From contig JAFEBC010000146.1 of NCBI GenBank assembly GCA_018266095.1, positions 1 through 27,378 on the forward strand: DNA of 27,378 bases, read 5' to 3'. The position numbers were made by a program, and so were the translations under genes. The stretch comes from Deltaproteobacteria bacterium. GTDB taxonomy: Bacteria; Myxococcota; Myxococcia; Myxococcales; 40CM-4-68-19. Within the stretch, counting starts at the first letter, position 1. Every line of letters starts with the position of its first letter. The notes beneath the pieces were generated by a model. It was not told the DNA's origin. It ran no database searches and was given only the letters and a program-made list of their open reading frames with translations. This document shows positions 1-9,371 of the stretch, piece after piece.

Positions 1-1703
1 CCGCGTTCATGAGCCCCGAGCAGGCGCGCGGCGAGGCGGCCGACGTGCAGAGCGACGTGTACGCGCTGGGCGCCCTGCTCTACCAGCTCATCGCGGGCCG
101 GCCGGCGTACGAGGGCAAGAACAGCCTGGAGGTGCTCCAGCAGGTCCGCAAGGGGCCGCCGCCGCTGCTCACGAGCGTGGTGCCCGAGGTCGCGCCCGAG
201 CTGGCGAGCATGGTGGCGCGCGCGATGGCGCCAGAGAAGAGCAAGCGCACCGCCAGCGCCGCGGAGCTGTCCGAGGAGCTCAAGAACTTCCAGACGGGGC
301 GCCTCGTGCCCTCGCACGCGTACTCGAGCTGGGAGCTCCTGGTGCGCTGGGCGCGGCGCAACCGGATGATGCTGAGCGCGACCGCGGTCTTCGTGGCGGT
401 CCTGGCGGCGGTGGGGACGGTGAGCGTGCGGCGCATCCTGGCCGAGCGCGAGCGGGCCAACCGCGAGGCGGCCACCGCGCGGCGCGTGTCGGGCTTCATG
501 ACCGACATGTTCAAGCTCTCGGATCCGGGCGTGTCGCGCGGCAACAGCGTCACGGTGCGCGAGGTGCTCGACAAGTCGGCGAAGGATCTGAAGTCGGGCC
601 TGAGCGAAGACCCGGAGGTGCGCGCGCGGCTGCTCGAATCGATGGGCACCGTGTACTCGAACCTGGGCCTCTATCCAGAGGCGCAAGGGCCGCTCGACGA
701 GGCGGAGGCCACGCTGCTGAAGGAGCGCGGGCCCGACGATCCCGAGGTGCTCAACGCGTCGCTCCAGCGCGTGATCGTCCTGCGCCGCATGAGCCGCTTC
801 GACGAGGCCGAGAAGGCGGCCGCGGTGGTGAGCGCGCGCGCGACGCGGGTGCTGGGCCCGTCGAGCGAGATCACGCTGGAGGCCTTGAATCAGCTCGGCG
901 TCGCGCAGCGGCGGCTCAAGAAGCCGAAGGAGAGCGAGGCCACGCTCCTGCCCGCGCTGGCGCTCTCGCGCGCGAAGGTCGGCAACGAGGCCGAGCTCAC
1001 GCTGCAGCTCATGAACAACCTGGCCGTCGCCGAGGGCTCGCTGCAGAAGTTCGCCGAGGAGGAGAAGCTGCTCACCGAGGTCATCGCGACGCGCAAGCGC
1101 GTGAACGGGCCCGACGCGCCGACCACGCTGGGCGCGATGAACAACCTGGGCGGGCTGTACCACGCGCTGCACCGCGACGACGAGGCCGCGCAGGTGTTCC
1201 AGGAGGTCTGGGAGGCCGACAAGCGCGTCCTCGGGCCGGACCATCCGGACACGGTCAACACGCTGACCAACACGGCGGCGCTCTTGTTCATGAACAGCCG
1301 CTACAAGCAGGTCGAGCCGCTCGTGCGCGAGATCGTGGCCGCGCGTGAGCGGCGCATGGGGCCCGAGAACGCGGAGACGCTGGACGCGCTCAACAACTTG
1401 TCGGCGGTGCTCTTGCGGCTCGCGAAGTGGGACGAGGCGGAGGCGGTGATCACGCGCGCGCGCGCGGGCTGGCTCAAGACCAAGGGGCCGAACGACAGCG
1501 ACCTCGCGATCGCCACGTCGCGGCTGGCGTTCCTGGATGTGGCGCGGGGGAAGAAGGCGGAGGCGCTGCAGCTCCTGCAGGAGGCGGTGCCGCACCTGGA
1601 GAACAAGATCGACGCGCTCGAGGACCCGCTGCTTACGCCGCTGCACGGGGACCCGCAGTACGAGGCGATGCTCATGGAAGCGAAGGCCCGCCCACGGCCC
1701 TAG
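1..1703 (+). CDS. Ser/Thr protein kinase with TPR tail (5' truncated)
   Basis: The frame is open from the window edge and ends at TAG 1701-1703. The first visible residues, AFMSPEQARG, are the APE end of a eukaryote-like kinase activation segment. The ATP-binding loop, HRD and DFG lie outside the window, so the ATG at 9 is an internal Met and not the start. Helical kinase C-lobe sequence (SDVYALGALLYQLIAG) follows. One membrane helix lies about 120-142 residues in (MMLSATAVFVAVLAAVGTV), then a coiled region, then a long run of tetratricopeptide repeats to the end with recurrent LNNLA/MNNLGGLY and GPDHPDT signatures. This is the kinase-TM-TPR layout common in myxobacteria: cytoplasmic kinase, extracytoplasmic TPR sensor or partner-binding region. 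It converges with the FHA-domain sigma-54 activator, a plausible phosphoprotein partner, but the pairing is inferred from position only. Confidence 0.93.
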   Translation, partial: AFMSPEQARGEAADVQSDVYALGALLYQLIAGRPAYEGKNSLEVLQQVRKGPPPLLTSVVPEVAPELASMVARAMAPEKSKRTASAAELSEELKNFQTGRLVPSHAYSSWELLVRWARRNRMMLSATAVFVAVLAAVGTVSVRRILAERERANREAATARRVSGFMTDMFKLSDPGVSRGNSVTVREVLDKSAKDLKSGLSEDPEVRARLLESMGTVYSNLGLYPEAQGPLDEAEATLLKERGPDDPEVLNASLQRVIVLRRMSRFDEAEKAAAVVSARATRVLGPSSEITLEALNQLGVAQRRLKKPKESEATLLPALALSRAKVGNEAELTLQLMNNLAVAEGSLQKFAEEEKLLTEVIATRKRVNGPDAPTTLGAMNNLGGLYHALHRDDEAAQVFQEVWEADKRVLGPDHPDTVNTLTNTAALLFMNSRYKQVEPLVREIVAARERRMGPENAETLDALNNLSAVLLRLAKWDEAEAVITRARAGWLKTKGPNDSDLAIATSRLAFLDVARGKKAEALQLLQEAVPHLENKIDALEDPLLTPLHGDPQYEAMLMEAKARPRP

Positions 1704-1747
1704 TATTCGCCTCGCAACTGTCCGCCAGCCCGTGCTTGCCCGATCAC

Positions 1748-1834
1748 TCACCGCAGAGGCGCAGAAGCGCAGAGATACGCGGAATTGGGTTGGGTTTCTC
1801 AGCGATCCTCGGCGGCCCAGCGACTCTGCGGTGA
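1748..1834. repeat. Imperfect palindromic intergenic element with CACCGCAGAG termini
   Basis: The 213-bp gap between two convergent genes holds an 11-bp perfect inverted repeat: TCACCGCAGAG at 1748-1758 and CTCTGCGGTGA at 1824-1834. The left arm continues with tandem GCGCAGA/GCGCAGAG units (about 1759-1774). The right arm carries a degenerate counterpart. It looks like a dispersed extragenic palindrome rather than a terminator, since there is no T-run. Membership in a genome-wide family is my inference; only one copy is visible here. Confidence 0.5.
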
Positions 1835-1916
1835 ATCGTCGCCCTGGCACGGACCTTCGAGCAGGGTTGCTGGCCCAGCACGACGGGCTCGCGCGTCGTC
1901 GGTCCAGAGAATGCAG

Positions 1917-3269
<1,353 letters not shown>

Positions 3270-3306
3270 CGGGTCGCGACTATAGCGCGCGATTGCGACG
3301 ACGATC

Positions 3307-3389
3307 TGTCCCCCGAGAGAGACAAGTGTCTCCCCGCGGAGACAGGCGCGAGCGGGCTGCCGCAACGTGCCCGCAACGCTCGGTGTCTC
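3307..3389. promoter_or_regulatory. Cluster of GAGACA/TGTCTC half-sites (candidate activator-binding enhancer)
   Basis: Half-sites: TGTCCC 3307-3312 (one mismatch), GAGACA 3319-3324, TGTCTC 3327-3332, GAGACA 3339-3344 and TGTCTC 3384-3389. The pair 3319-3332 is a palindrome with a 2-bp spacer. The pair 3327-3344 extends to TGTCTCC-N4-GGAGACA. The core cluster lies about 100-126 bp upstream of the -24 element at 3445, a usual distance for sigma-54 enhancers. It sits next to the activator gene. Binding by that activator is inferred. Confidence 0.5.
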
Positions 3390-3444
3390 GCGGCGGCGAC
3401 ACGCGGATGCGCAGTCTCACTGTGCCCACATGTAGGCGTCACGC

Positions 3445-3460
3445 TGGCACGCTTCCTGAT
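3445..3460 (+). promoter_or_regulatory. Sigma-54-type (-24/-12) promoter
   Basis: TGGCACGCTTCCTGAT matches the family consensus TGGCACG-N4-TTGCW at all seven -24 positions and three of five -12 positions (GA replaces the usual GC). Predicted initiation would fall near 3470, only a few bases before the ATG at 3474, so the transcript would be almost leaderless or the true translation start lies further in. Confidence 0.55.
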
Positions 3461-3473
3461 TCTCCTTTCAGGA

Positions 3474-4211
3474 ATGCCGACGAAGATCCGCGTCCTGGCG
3501 GTCGAACTCGAAGCCCTGCGCGCGGGGGTCAAATTGCGCGCGGGGCACGAGCTCCGCCTCTTGGTGCATGGCCCGGGCTCGCCCGCGATCACCGAAGAGG
3601 AGCGCGAGGCGCTGGCCGCCGAGGAAGAGGAGGCCGACGAAGGTACGCACACGCCGTCGTCGTCCGAGGACGCGCGCGCCGGCGATGAAGGCGGCGATGC
3701 GGGCGGCGACTTCGTCGAGACGGCCAAGCACTTGATCCACGCGGTGGTGACGACCATCGGCGACACCGTGCTGCAGAACCACAAGGTGAAGATCCACTCG
3801 CTCGAGACCGGCGAGCAGGTCGCCGAGGGCACGACCGACGAGCAGGGCGTGGTCACGGCGGAGGTGCCGAACGAGGGCACGTACCGCATCGAGATCGTGG
3901 ACGAAGAGATGAAGCTCGACGGTGACGGCGCGTCGACGTGGGACGCGGAGATCCCGGTCACGCTCGTGTGCCGCTTCGTGGACGCGAAGGGCGCGCCGGT
4001 CGTGGGAGAGGTCGTCGAGGCCACCGCGAGCGGCTACACCATGAAGCTCACCACCGACGCCACCGGCCGCGTGCAGGCCGCCGCGCTGCACGAGCCGTAC
4101 GAGCTCAAGATCCGCGGCCAATCGTTCGCGGCGCACGCCGTGCCCGCGTCCGACCACGACGCCGACGACTCCGCCACCTACGTGTTCGTGCTCGAGGAGA
4201 AGCAGTCATGA
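3474..4211 (+). CDS. Hypothetical beta-sandwich-repeat protein, first gene of wall-hydrolase operon
   Basis: 245 aa from ATG 3474. The open frame extends far upstream, but that part is antisense to the activator gene. No signal peptide or membrane helix is visible. The N-terminus (MPTKIRVLAVELEALRAG) is followed by a very acidic Glu-rich linker (about residues 38-80). Two likely Ig-like/transthyretin-like beta-sandwich units come next: one around HKVKIHSLETGEQVAEGTTD, with the DEQGVVTAEVPNEGTYRIEI pattern typical of Cna-B or carboxypeptidase-regulatory folds, and a second around CRFVDAKGAPVVGE with the TTDATGRVQ pattern. I do not recognise a named family. Its stop overlaps the next start as ATGA (4208-4211), so the two products are translationally coupled and probably work together. 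An adaptor, carrier or immunity role would fit, but none is shown by sequence. Confidence 0.82.
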   Translation: MPTKIRVLAVELEALRAGVKLRAGHELRLLVHGPGSPAITEEEREALAAEEEEADEGTHTPSSSEDARAGDEGGDAGGDFVETAKHLIHAVVTTIGDTVLQNHKVKIHSLETGEQVAEGTTDEQGVVTAEVPNEGTYRIEIVDEEMKLDGDGASTWDAEIPVTLVCRFVDAKGAPVVGEVVEATASGYTMKLTTDATGRVQAAALHEPYELKIRGQSFAAHAVPASDHDADDSATYVFVLEEKQS

Positions 4212-6856
4212 CGGCCGCGAAGTTCACCACGCCCACGAAGATGCCCGGCGGCATCGCCAGGCTCATCCAGGTCTGCGAGGACCTGCGCACGCGCAACACC
4301 GACGGCTACATCTCCGGCCAGGGCACGCTGCTCGCGTCCATCAAGGGCGGCGGCCACGTCGGCAAGGCCACCACCTGCTCGCCGTTCACGGGCACCGCCA
4401 TCGGGCTCGCGTTCGACCCCAAGTATCCGCGCGACGACCTGAACGGCGACCCGTACGTGCCCATGTACAACGGCGGCGCCGATCCGCTGCCGTTCGCGGA
4501 CTTCTACGCGCAGCACAACAACAAGAACGACCCGGTCGGCTCGCTGGTGTCGTACGGACTCGGCACGAAGATCGACCCGAAGAAGATGCGCCGCGGAGAT
4601 CAGCTCGCCATCGATTGGTGGCACGGCTCGGGGCACTCGGTGTTCGTCTGGGACGTGCACCTGGACAAGAACGGGGACGTCGACTGCTTCCAGATCATCG
4701 GCTCGCACGGGCCGAGCCCGGGGTACGGGCTGCACGTGTACTGGGCGTTCGGAAAGCATTGGCTCACGGGCAAGATCTCGAACGGCAAGCCGGGCACGGG
4801 CACGCTCGGCAAGGCCAACGGCTCCATCTTCGTCGACGACGAGGACATGGTCCGCGAGGCCGTGTGGTTCGGCATCAAGGGCGTGAAGCCGGGCTCGATC
4901 GACACCAGCACGTTCCGGGTGAAGCCGAAGTACATCGTGTACGCGGAGACGAAGTCGGTGTTCGGCATCTCCATCGGCGAGCTTTCGGTGGGCCGGTTCA
5001 ACTACGACGGGGATCCGCCCGCGCCGTACTGCATGCCCGATGGCGTGGCCTCCGCGCTGCCCTCGGGCGGGCCGCCCGGACATGTCGACGTGCAGTCGAC
5101 GGTGGTGAAGTCGGGCATGACGCAGGCCACGGCCGATGGCGCAAGCCCGGCAGCGAGCGCACCAGCGGCCTCGAGCGCGCCTGCGTCGGGTGGCGGCGCG
5201 GCACCGAGCGGACCCGCCACGCCGCCTCCGCCCAAGCCCAACGTCGATCCCACGCCCGCGGCGCAGAATCCCGGCAAGCCGCTCAACTGGCAGAAGGACG
5301 TCGAGGCGGCGCTCGGAGAGTTCCACAAGTTCGGATGGATCGCGGCGGATCCGGGCGACTCGACGGACCTGAACGACGCCAAGAGCCAGAAGGCCATCAA
5401 GGAGCTGCAGGGCGCGCTCAAGCTGCAGGTCGACGGCATCGTGGGCCCGAAGACGCGCGCGGCGATCGCGAAGGAACTGCCGGCGGCGATCCAGACCTCG
5501 TTCGCGCAGCTCTTCCTGGTGACGCTGCACAACGCGGGCAAGCTCAAGTGCGATCCGGGCACGCCCGACGGCGTCCTGACCGACGCCTCGCGCGACGCGA
5601 TCAAGGAGTTCCAGAAGGCCAACGGCCTGGACCCGAGCGGGCTGCCGCAGGCCGACACGCTGGCCAGGCTGGGTGCGGCCGCCACGGCGCATGAGGAGGC
5701 GCCCGCGCAGGGGAAGAACCCGATGATCACGGGCGTCTACTTCGTGGGCAACTCGGCCGCGCCCGGCGCCAACGTGAAGCTGCGCGTGCTCACCTCGGAC
5801 GTGAAGGCGGGGCAGACGCTGCAGATCTTCCTCAAGGACAACCGCGGCCAGGCGGCGGAGGTCGCGGCCGGCGTGGTGCAGATCGGCAACGTCGCGCAGA
5901 GCGAGGCGGCTGTGCCCTTGCCTGCATCATTCACCGAAGGGGCCGTGGTCTCCGCCCGCGTCGAAGGCACGGCGGACGGCGGCCAGAAGCTGGCCTTCCA
6001 GACCGTCGCGCCGCTCTACGTGCGCACCTCGCTCGCTGCGCCCGCGTCGGGTGACTTGGAGACCTTCTTCAAGTTCCAGGGCACCATCGGCGAGTCGAAC
6101 GCGGCCAAGGACCACACGTACATCGCGTACCGCGTGCCCGGGAAGCCGCAGGCCTGGTTCATGATGGGCCGCCTGATGATCGACGTCGACGGCGCCCCGA
6201 ACTGCTACGACCCGAAGGACGCGAACGTCAACACGAACTACCTGAAGGTCGACCTCGCCAACTGGAAGGGCTCGCTCGACTGGACCAAGAACGGCGGCCA
6301 TCCGGGCAACTGGTTCGGCGTGGTCACCGACAACCAGCAGAACACGGGCACGCCCATCATCCAGGGGCCGAACGATCCGTTCCCGGGCTTCTACGTGGCC
6401 TCGACGAGCCTCGTGGACAAGACCAAGAAGGCGAGCGACCCCAAGCGCTACGTGGATGCTCGCTTCATCCCGTACCTCGCGTTCCCGGGCCAGGTGTGGC
6501 GCCAGTCGGGCCCGCGCTACACGGCCGTGACGCCGGGCCACTCCGGCAACCTCGGGGACTTCCTGACCGTCATCAATCCCAAGGCCGACGACGCGCACCG
6601 CTACGCGCACGCCGTGTTCGCGGACATGGGCGGCGGCGACGACCCGCACTTCGGCGAGGGCTCGCCCGCGCTGGGGCAGAAGATCAACGCCTCAGGCGTG
6701 GTCAACGCGGACCTGCTGTACATCCTCTACCCGGGCTCGGGCGCGGGCCAGGGAGTGATCCCGACCGCCGACCAGGTGCACGACAAGGGCGAGGCGCTGT
6801 TCCAGGCGTGGGGCGGGCTGGACGAGGCGATGCGGGTGATGAAGCTGATGAAGTAG
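4208..6856 (+). CDS. Multidomain peptidoglycan-hydrolase-like protein (Cys/His peptidase-like, PG-binding repeats, GH75-like domain)
   Basis: 882 aa from ATG 4208, which has GAGGAG (4194-4199) eight bases upstream inside the preceding gene. Residues about 1-200 resemble an NlpC/P60 or CHAP-type cysteine amidase: Cys57 in TTCSPF and His143 in GDQLAIDWWHGSGHSVFVWD. A Pro/Ala/Ser linker (about 290-355) follows. Two peptidoglycan-binding-type repeats are seen, one around residues 365-430 (IKELQGALKLQVDGIVGPKT) and one around 440-495 (DGVLTDASRDAIKEFQKANG). A beta-sandwich segment spans about 505-610. The C-terminus (about 615-860) resembles GH75 chitosanase: GRLMIDVDG, YVDARFIPYLAFP, VFADMGG, PHFGEGSPALG, with Asp806 and Glu817 as candidate catalytic residues. 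There is no signal peptide, so export through a dedicated machine or on lysis is implied. A secreted antibacterial or predation effector is the favoured reading. GH75 assignment is moderate, the PG-binding repeats are firmer. Confidence 0.85.
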   Translation: MTAAKFTTPTKMPGGIARLIQVCEDLRTRNTDGYISGQGTLLASIKGGGHVGKATTCSPFTGTAIGLAFDPKYPRDDLNGDPYVPMYNGGADPLPFADFYAQHNNKNDPVGSLVSYGLGTKIDPKKMRRGDQLAIDWWHGSGHSVFVWDVHLDKNGDVDCFQIIGSHGPSPGYGLHVYWAFGKHWLTGKISNGKPGTGTLGKANGSIFVDDEDMVREAVWFGIKGVKPGSIDTSTFRVKPKYIVYAETKSVFGISIGELSVGRFNYDGDPPAPYCMPDGVASALPSGGPPGHVDVQSTVVKSGMTQATADGASPAASAPAASSAPASGGGAAPSGPATPPPPKPNVDPTPAAQNPGKPLNWQKDVEAALGEFHKFGWIAADPGDSTDLNDAKSQKAIKELQGALKLQVDGIVGPKTRAAIAKELPAAIQTSFAQLFLVTLHNAGKLKCDPGTPDGVLTDASRDAIKEFQKANGLDPSGLPQADTLARLGAAATAHEEAPAQGKNPMITGVYFVGNSAAPGANVKLRVLTSDVKAGQTLQIFLKDNRGQAAEVAAGVVQIGNVAQSEAAVPLPASFTEGAVVSARVEGTADGGQKLAFQTVAPLYVRTSLAAPASGDLETFFKFQGTIGESNAAKDHTYIAYRVPGKPQAWFMMGRLMIDVDGAPNCYDPKDANVNTNYLKVDLANWKGSLDWTKNGGHPGNWFGVVTDNQQNTGTPIIQGPNDPFPGFYVASTSLVDKTKKASDPKRYVDARFIPYLAFPGQVWRQSGPRYTAVTPGHSGNLGDFLTVINPKADDAHRYAHAVFADMGGGDDPHFGEGSPALGQKINASGVVNADLLYILYPGSGAGQGVIPTADQVHDKGEALFQAWGGLDEAMRVMKLMK

Positions 6857-6862
6857 GGCCGC

Positions 6863-9358
6863 TCAGGTCGCTGCAGGCGCTGCCTGCGTCGCCGTGCGCG
6901 AGGCCTGCTGCACGGCTTCGCGCAGCGTCTCGGGCCGGAAGGGCTTGAGCAGCACCGCGGCCAGGCCCTCCTTCTGCAGCGCCAGCGCGGCAGGCTCGTC
7001 GGGCACGGAGATCATGATCACGCACGGCAGCCCGGGCCGCTCGGCCTTGAGCTTGCGCACCAGCGCGTCGCCCTTCCCCTCGCCCAATTGCTGATCGACG
7101 AGCGCGAACGACACGCTGCCGGGCTTTCCGAGCTGTTGCTGCGCCTCCTCCACGCCGAGCGCGGTGAGCACGGTGACGCCCGCCGCCTCGAGCAGACGCG
7201 TGGCCGCGCGCAGCACCGCCGGCTCGTCGTCGACCACCAGCGCCGTGCCCTGCAGGTGGAACACCTCGTGCGGCACCGCCACCTTGGCCGCGTCGGACAC
7301 CGGGAACCAGAGCGTGAACCGCGTGCCCTTGCCGAGCTCGCTCGTGACCACCAGCGCGCCGTTGTGCTGCTGCACGATGCCGAGCGTCGCCGCGAGGCCC
7401 AGGCCGCGCCCCTTGGCCTTGGTGGTGAAGAAGGGCTGGAAGATGCGCTGCAGCGTCTCCTCGCTCATGCCGCAGCCGTCGTCCTCGACCGTCAGGCGCA
7501 CGCAGGTCTTGCCCGCGAGGTCGACCTGCGTGAGCGCCCGCGTGAGGTCCTCGGCGCTGCAGCGCGCCACCTCGGTGCGGATGAGGACGCTGCCCGTCTC
7601 GCCCAGCGCGTCGCTCGCGTTCATGAGCAGGTTCATCGCGATCTGCCGGAGCTGCGTCGGGTCGCCGTCGATGGCGGGCAGGTCGCTCGCGAGGTCGAAC
7701 ACGAGCCGCGCGCCGCGCTTGATCGAGCGCGACAAGAGCTGCCCCGTCTCGCCCACGAGGTTCGACAATTCCACCCGCTCGAGCGAAGGCCGCGCGCGCC
7801 CCGCGAACGTGAGCATCTGCCGGCACAGCTCCGACGCCGCCCGCGACGCGCCCTCGACATCGCCCAGCGCCTGCGCGAGGTTCGGCCTCTCCTTCACCGC
7901 GCTCTTCACGTACGCCGCGTTGGCGAGGATGCCGGTGAGCAGGTTGTTGAAGTCGTGCGCCACGCCGCCCGCGAGGAGCCCCAGGCTCTCCAGCCGCTGC
8001 GACTGCTGCAGCCCGCGCTCCATGGTGCGCAGCTTCTCCTCGGTGTTCACGCGCTCGGTGATGTCCTGGATGGCGCCGTCCCAGCCCAACAGCTTGCCGT
8101 CCGCGTCGAGGAGCGGCTCGGCCATCGCCTGCGCGTGCCGGATGTCCCCGTCGCGCCGCCGGAACGAGAACGAGAACGTGTACGGCACGGGCGCGGGCCG
8201 GATGCGCGTGAGCAGCGCCTCATAGCGCACGCGATCGCCGGGCAGCATCAGCGCGCGCGCGTCGTCGAGGGTCAGCGGCGGCTCGGACTCCGGCACCTGA
8301 TAGATGGCGTGGAGCTGCGGCGACCAGCGCGGCGCGCTCCCCATGCGCCAGGAGAACCCGCCCACGGCCGCGAGCTGCTGCGTGCGCCGGAGCTGCTCCT
8401 CCGAGGCCTTGAGCGCCAGGTGCCGCGCCCGGCTGTCGGCGATGAGCGACGAGATGGTGAAGGTGGTGAGCGCGCAGATGACCAGATAGAGCTGCAGGAG
8501 CCAGATGCGGTCCGAGGGCGTGTCGAGGCTGAACGCGCCGCGCCCCGCCGCCGTGCCGAGGATGGCCGCGATCGACACGAAGAGCATCGCGGTGGCGGCC
8601 GTGCGCTGATCGAAGCGCAGCGCCACCCAGACGATGGCCATCACCGGCACCGCGGCGAACACCAGCATGCCGCTCGCGATCGACACCGGCTCCTTGAGCA
8701 GGAACACGCCCACCGTCGAGGCGACGAGCAGCGCGAGCACGGCGGCCCGCTCGCGCAGCGTGATCCGCGCCACACCCCGCGGCGTGCCCGCATAGGCGAG
8801 CAGGACCGGCGCGAACGAGAGCACGCCCAGCGCGTCGCCGACCCACCACGTGCGCCAGACCTGCCCCAGCGCCTCGCGCGGCACGTGGCCGTTCAGGTAG
8901 AGCGCGTACGACCCGAACGACGCGGCCATCACCGGTGACGCGAGCGCGCCCAGCGCCACCAGCAGCAACACCTCGCGCACCCGCGGCATCTTCCGGTCAA
9001 AGCCGCTCTTGCGCAGGAGGGTCACGCCGGTCCAGCACGAGAGCAGCGCGCCGACGCCGACCATGGGAGACAGGACGGTGAGGCCGTTGGTGACGACATC
9101 GGACAGGAGCGCGCCGAGCCCTGCGCCGAAGGCCACGCGCCGGCCGAACACCAGGGCCAGCCCGAGCGCGACTCCCGACGGCGGCCACACCGGTGACACG
9201 CTCCCCTCGAACAGCGAGAACTCGAGCCCGATGCGCGCGGCCACGAAGTAGGCCACGACGCCGAGCAGCACGTCGCGCGCGACCCGCGGCCAGCGCGGAG
9301 GGGGGACCTGGGCGACCGTCACGCACCACACAGTGACGCGCGGAGGTTGCGCCCGCAA
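6863..9358 (-). CDS. MASE1-PAS hybrid sensor histidine kinase with C-terminal receiver
   Basis: 831 aa from TTG 9358; GTG codons at 9331 and 9322 are alternatives and none has a clear ribosome site. The N-terminal 300 or so residues are a multi-helix MASE1-type sensor (VAYFVAARIGLEFS, SPVWPPSGVALGLALVFG). A PAS domain (about 325-440, ending GWDGAIQDITERV) is followed by a HisKA dimerisation helix with His468 in GGVAHDFNNLL. The ATPase domain has MNLLMNASDAL, DDGCGMS and GRGLGLA. A C-terminal receiver (about 700-820) has VVDDEP, phospho-acceptor Asp755 in LVDQQLGE and LLKPF. It probably senses a membrane or redox-type signal and relays phosphate internally. The M23 peptidase gene lies 13 bp upstream, suggesting an operon. 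Its stop is only 6 bp from the convergent hydrolase gene, leaving no room for a terminator between them. Confidence 0.93.
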   Translation of the reverse strand: MRAQPPRVTVWCVTVAQVPPPRWPRVARDVLLGVVAYFVAARIGLEFSLFEGSVSPVWPPSGVALGLALVFGRRVAFGAGLGALLSDVVTNGLTVLSPMVGVGALLSCWTGVTLLRKSGFDRKMPRVREVLLLVALGALASPVMAASFGSYALYLNGHVPREALGQVWRTWWVGDALGVLSFAPVLLAYAGTPRGVARITLRERAAVLALLVASTVGVFLLKEPVSIASGMLVFAAVPVMAIVWVALRFDQRTAATAMLFVSIAAILGTAAGRGAFSLDTPSDRIWLLQLYLVICALTTFTISSLIADSRARHLALKASEEQLRRTQQLAAVGGFSWRMGSAPRWSPQLHAIYQVPESEPPLTLDDARALMLPGDRVRYEALLTRIRPAPVPYTFSFSFRRRDGDIRHAQAMAEPLLDADGKLLGWDGAIQDITERVNTEEKLRTMERGLQQSQRLESLGLLAGGVAHDFNNLLTGILANAAYVKSAVKERPNLAQALGDVEGASRAASELCRQMLTFAGRARPSLERVELSNLVGETGQLLSRSIKRGARLVFDLASDLPAIDGDPTQLRQIAMNLLMNASDALGETGSVLIRTEVARCSAEDLTRALTQVDLAGKTCVRLTVEDDGCGMSEETLQRIFQPFFTTKAKGRGLGLAATLGIVQQHNGALVVTSELGKGTRFTLWFPVSDAAKVAVPHEVFHLQGTALVVDDEPAVLRAATRLLEAAGVTVLTALGVEEAQQQLGKPGSVSFALVDQQLGEGKGDALVRKLKAERPGLPCVIMISVPDEPAALALQKEGLAAVLLKPFRPETLREAVQQASRTATQAAPAAT

Positions 9359-9371
9359 GCAAAGTCTGCCG

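Noticed and set aside
1846..1861. TGGCACGGACCTTCGA as a second sigma-54 promoter
   Set aside because: The -24 half is good, but no GC occurs at the required distance, and it points into the end of a convergent gene with nothing to transcribe.
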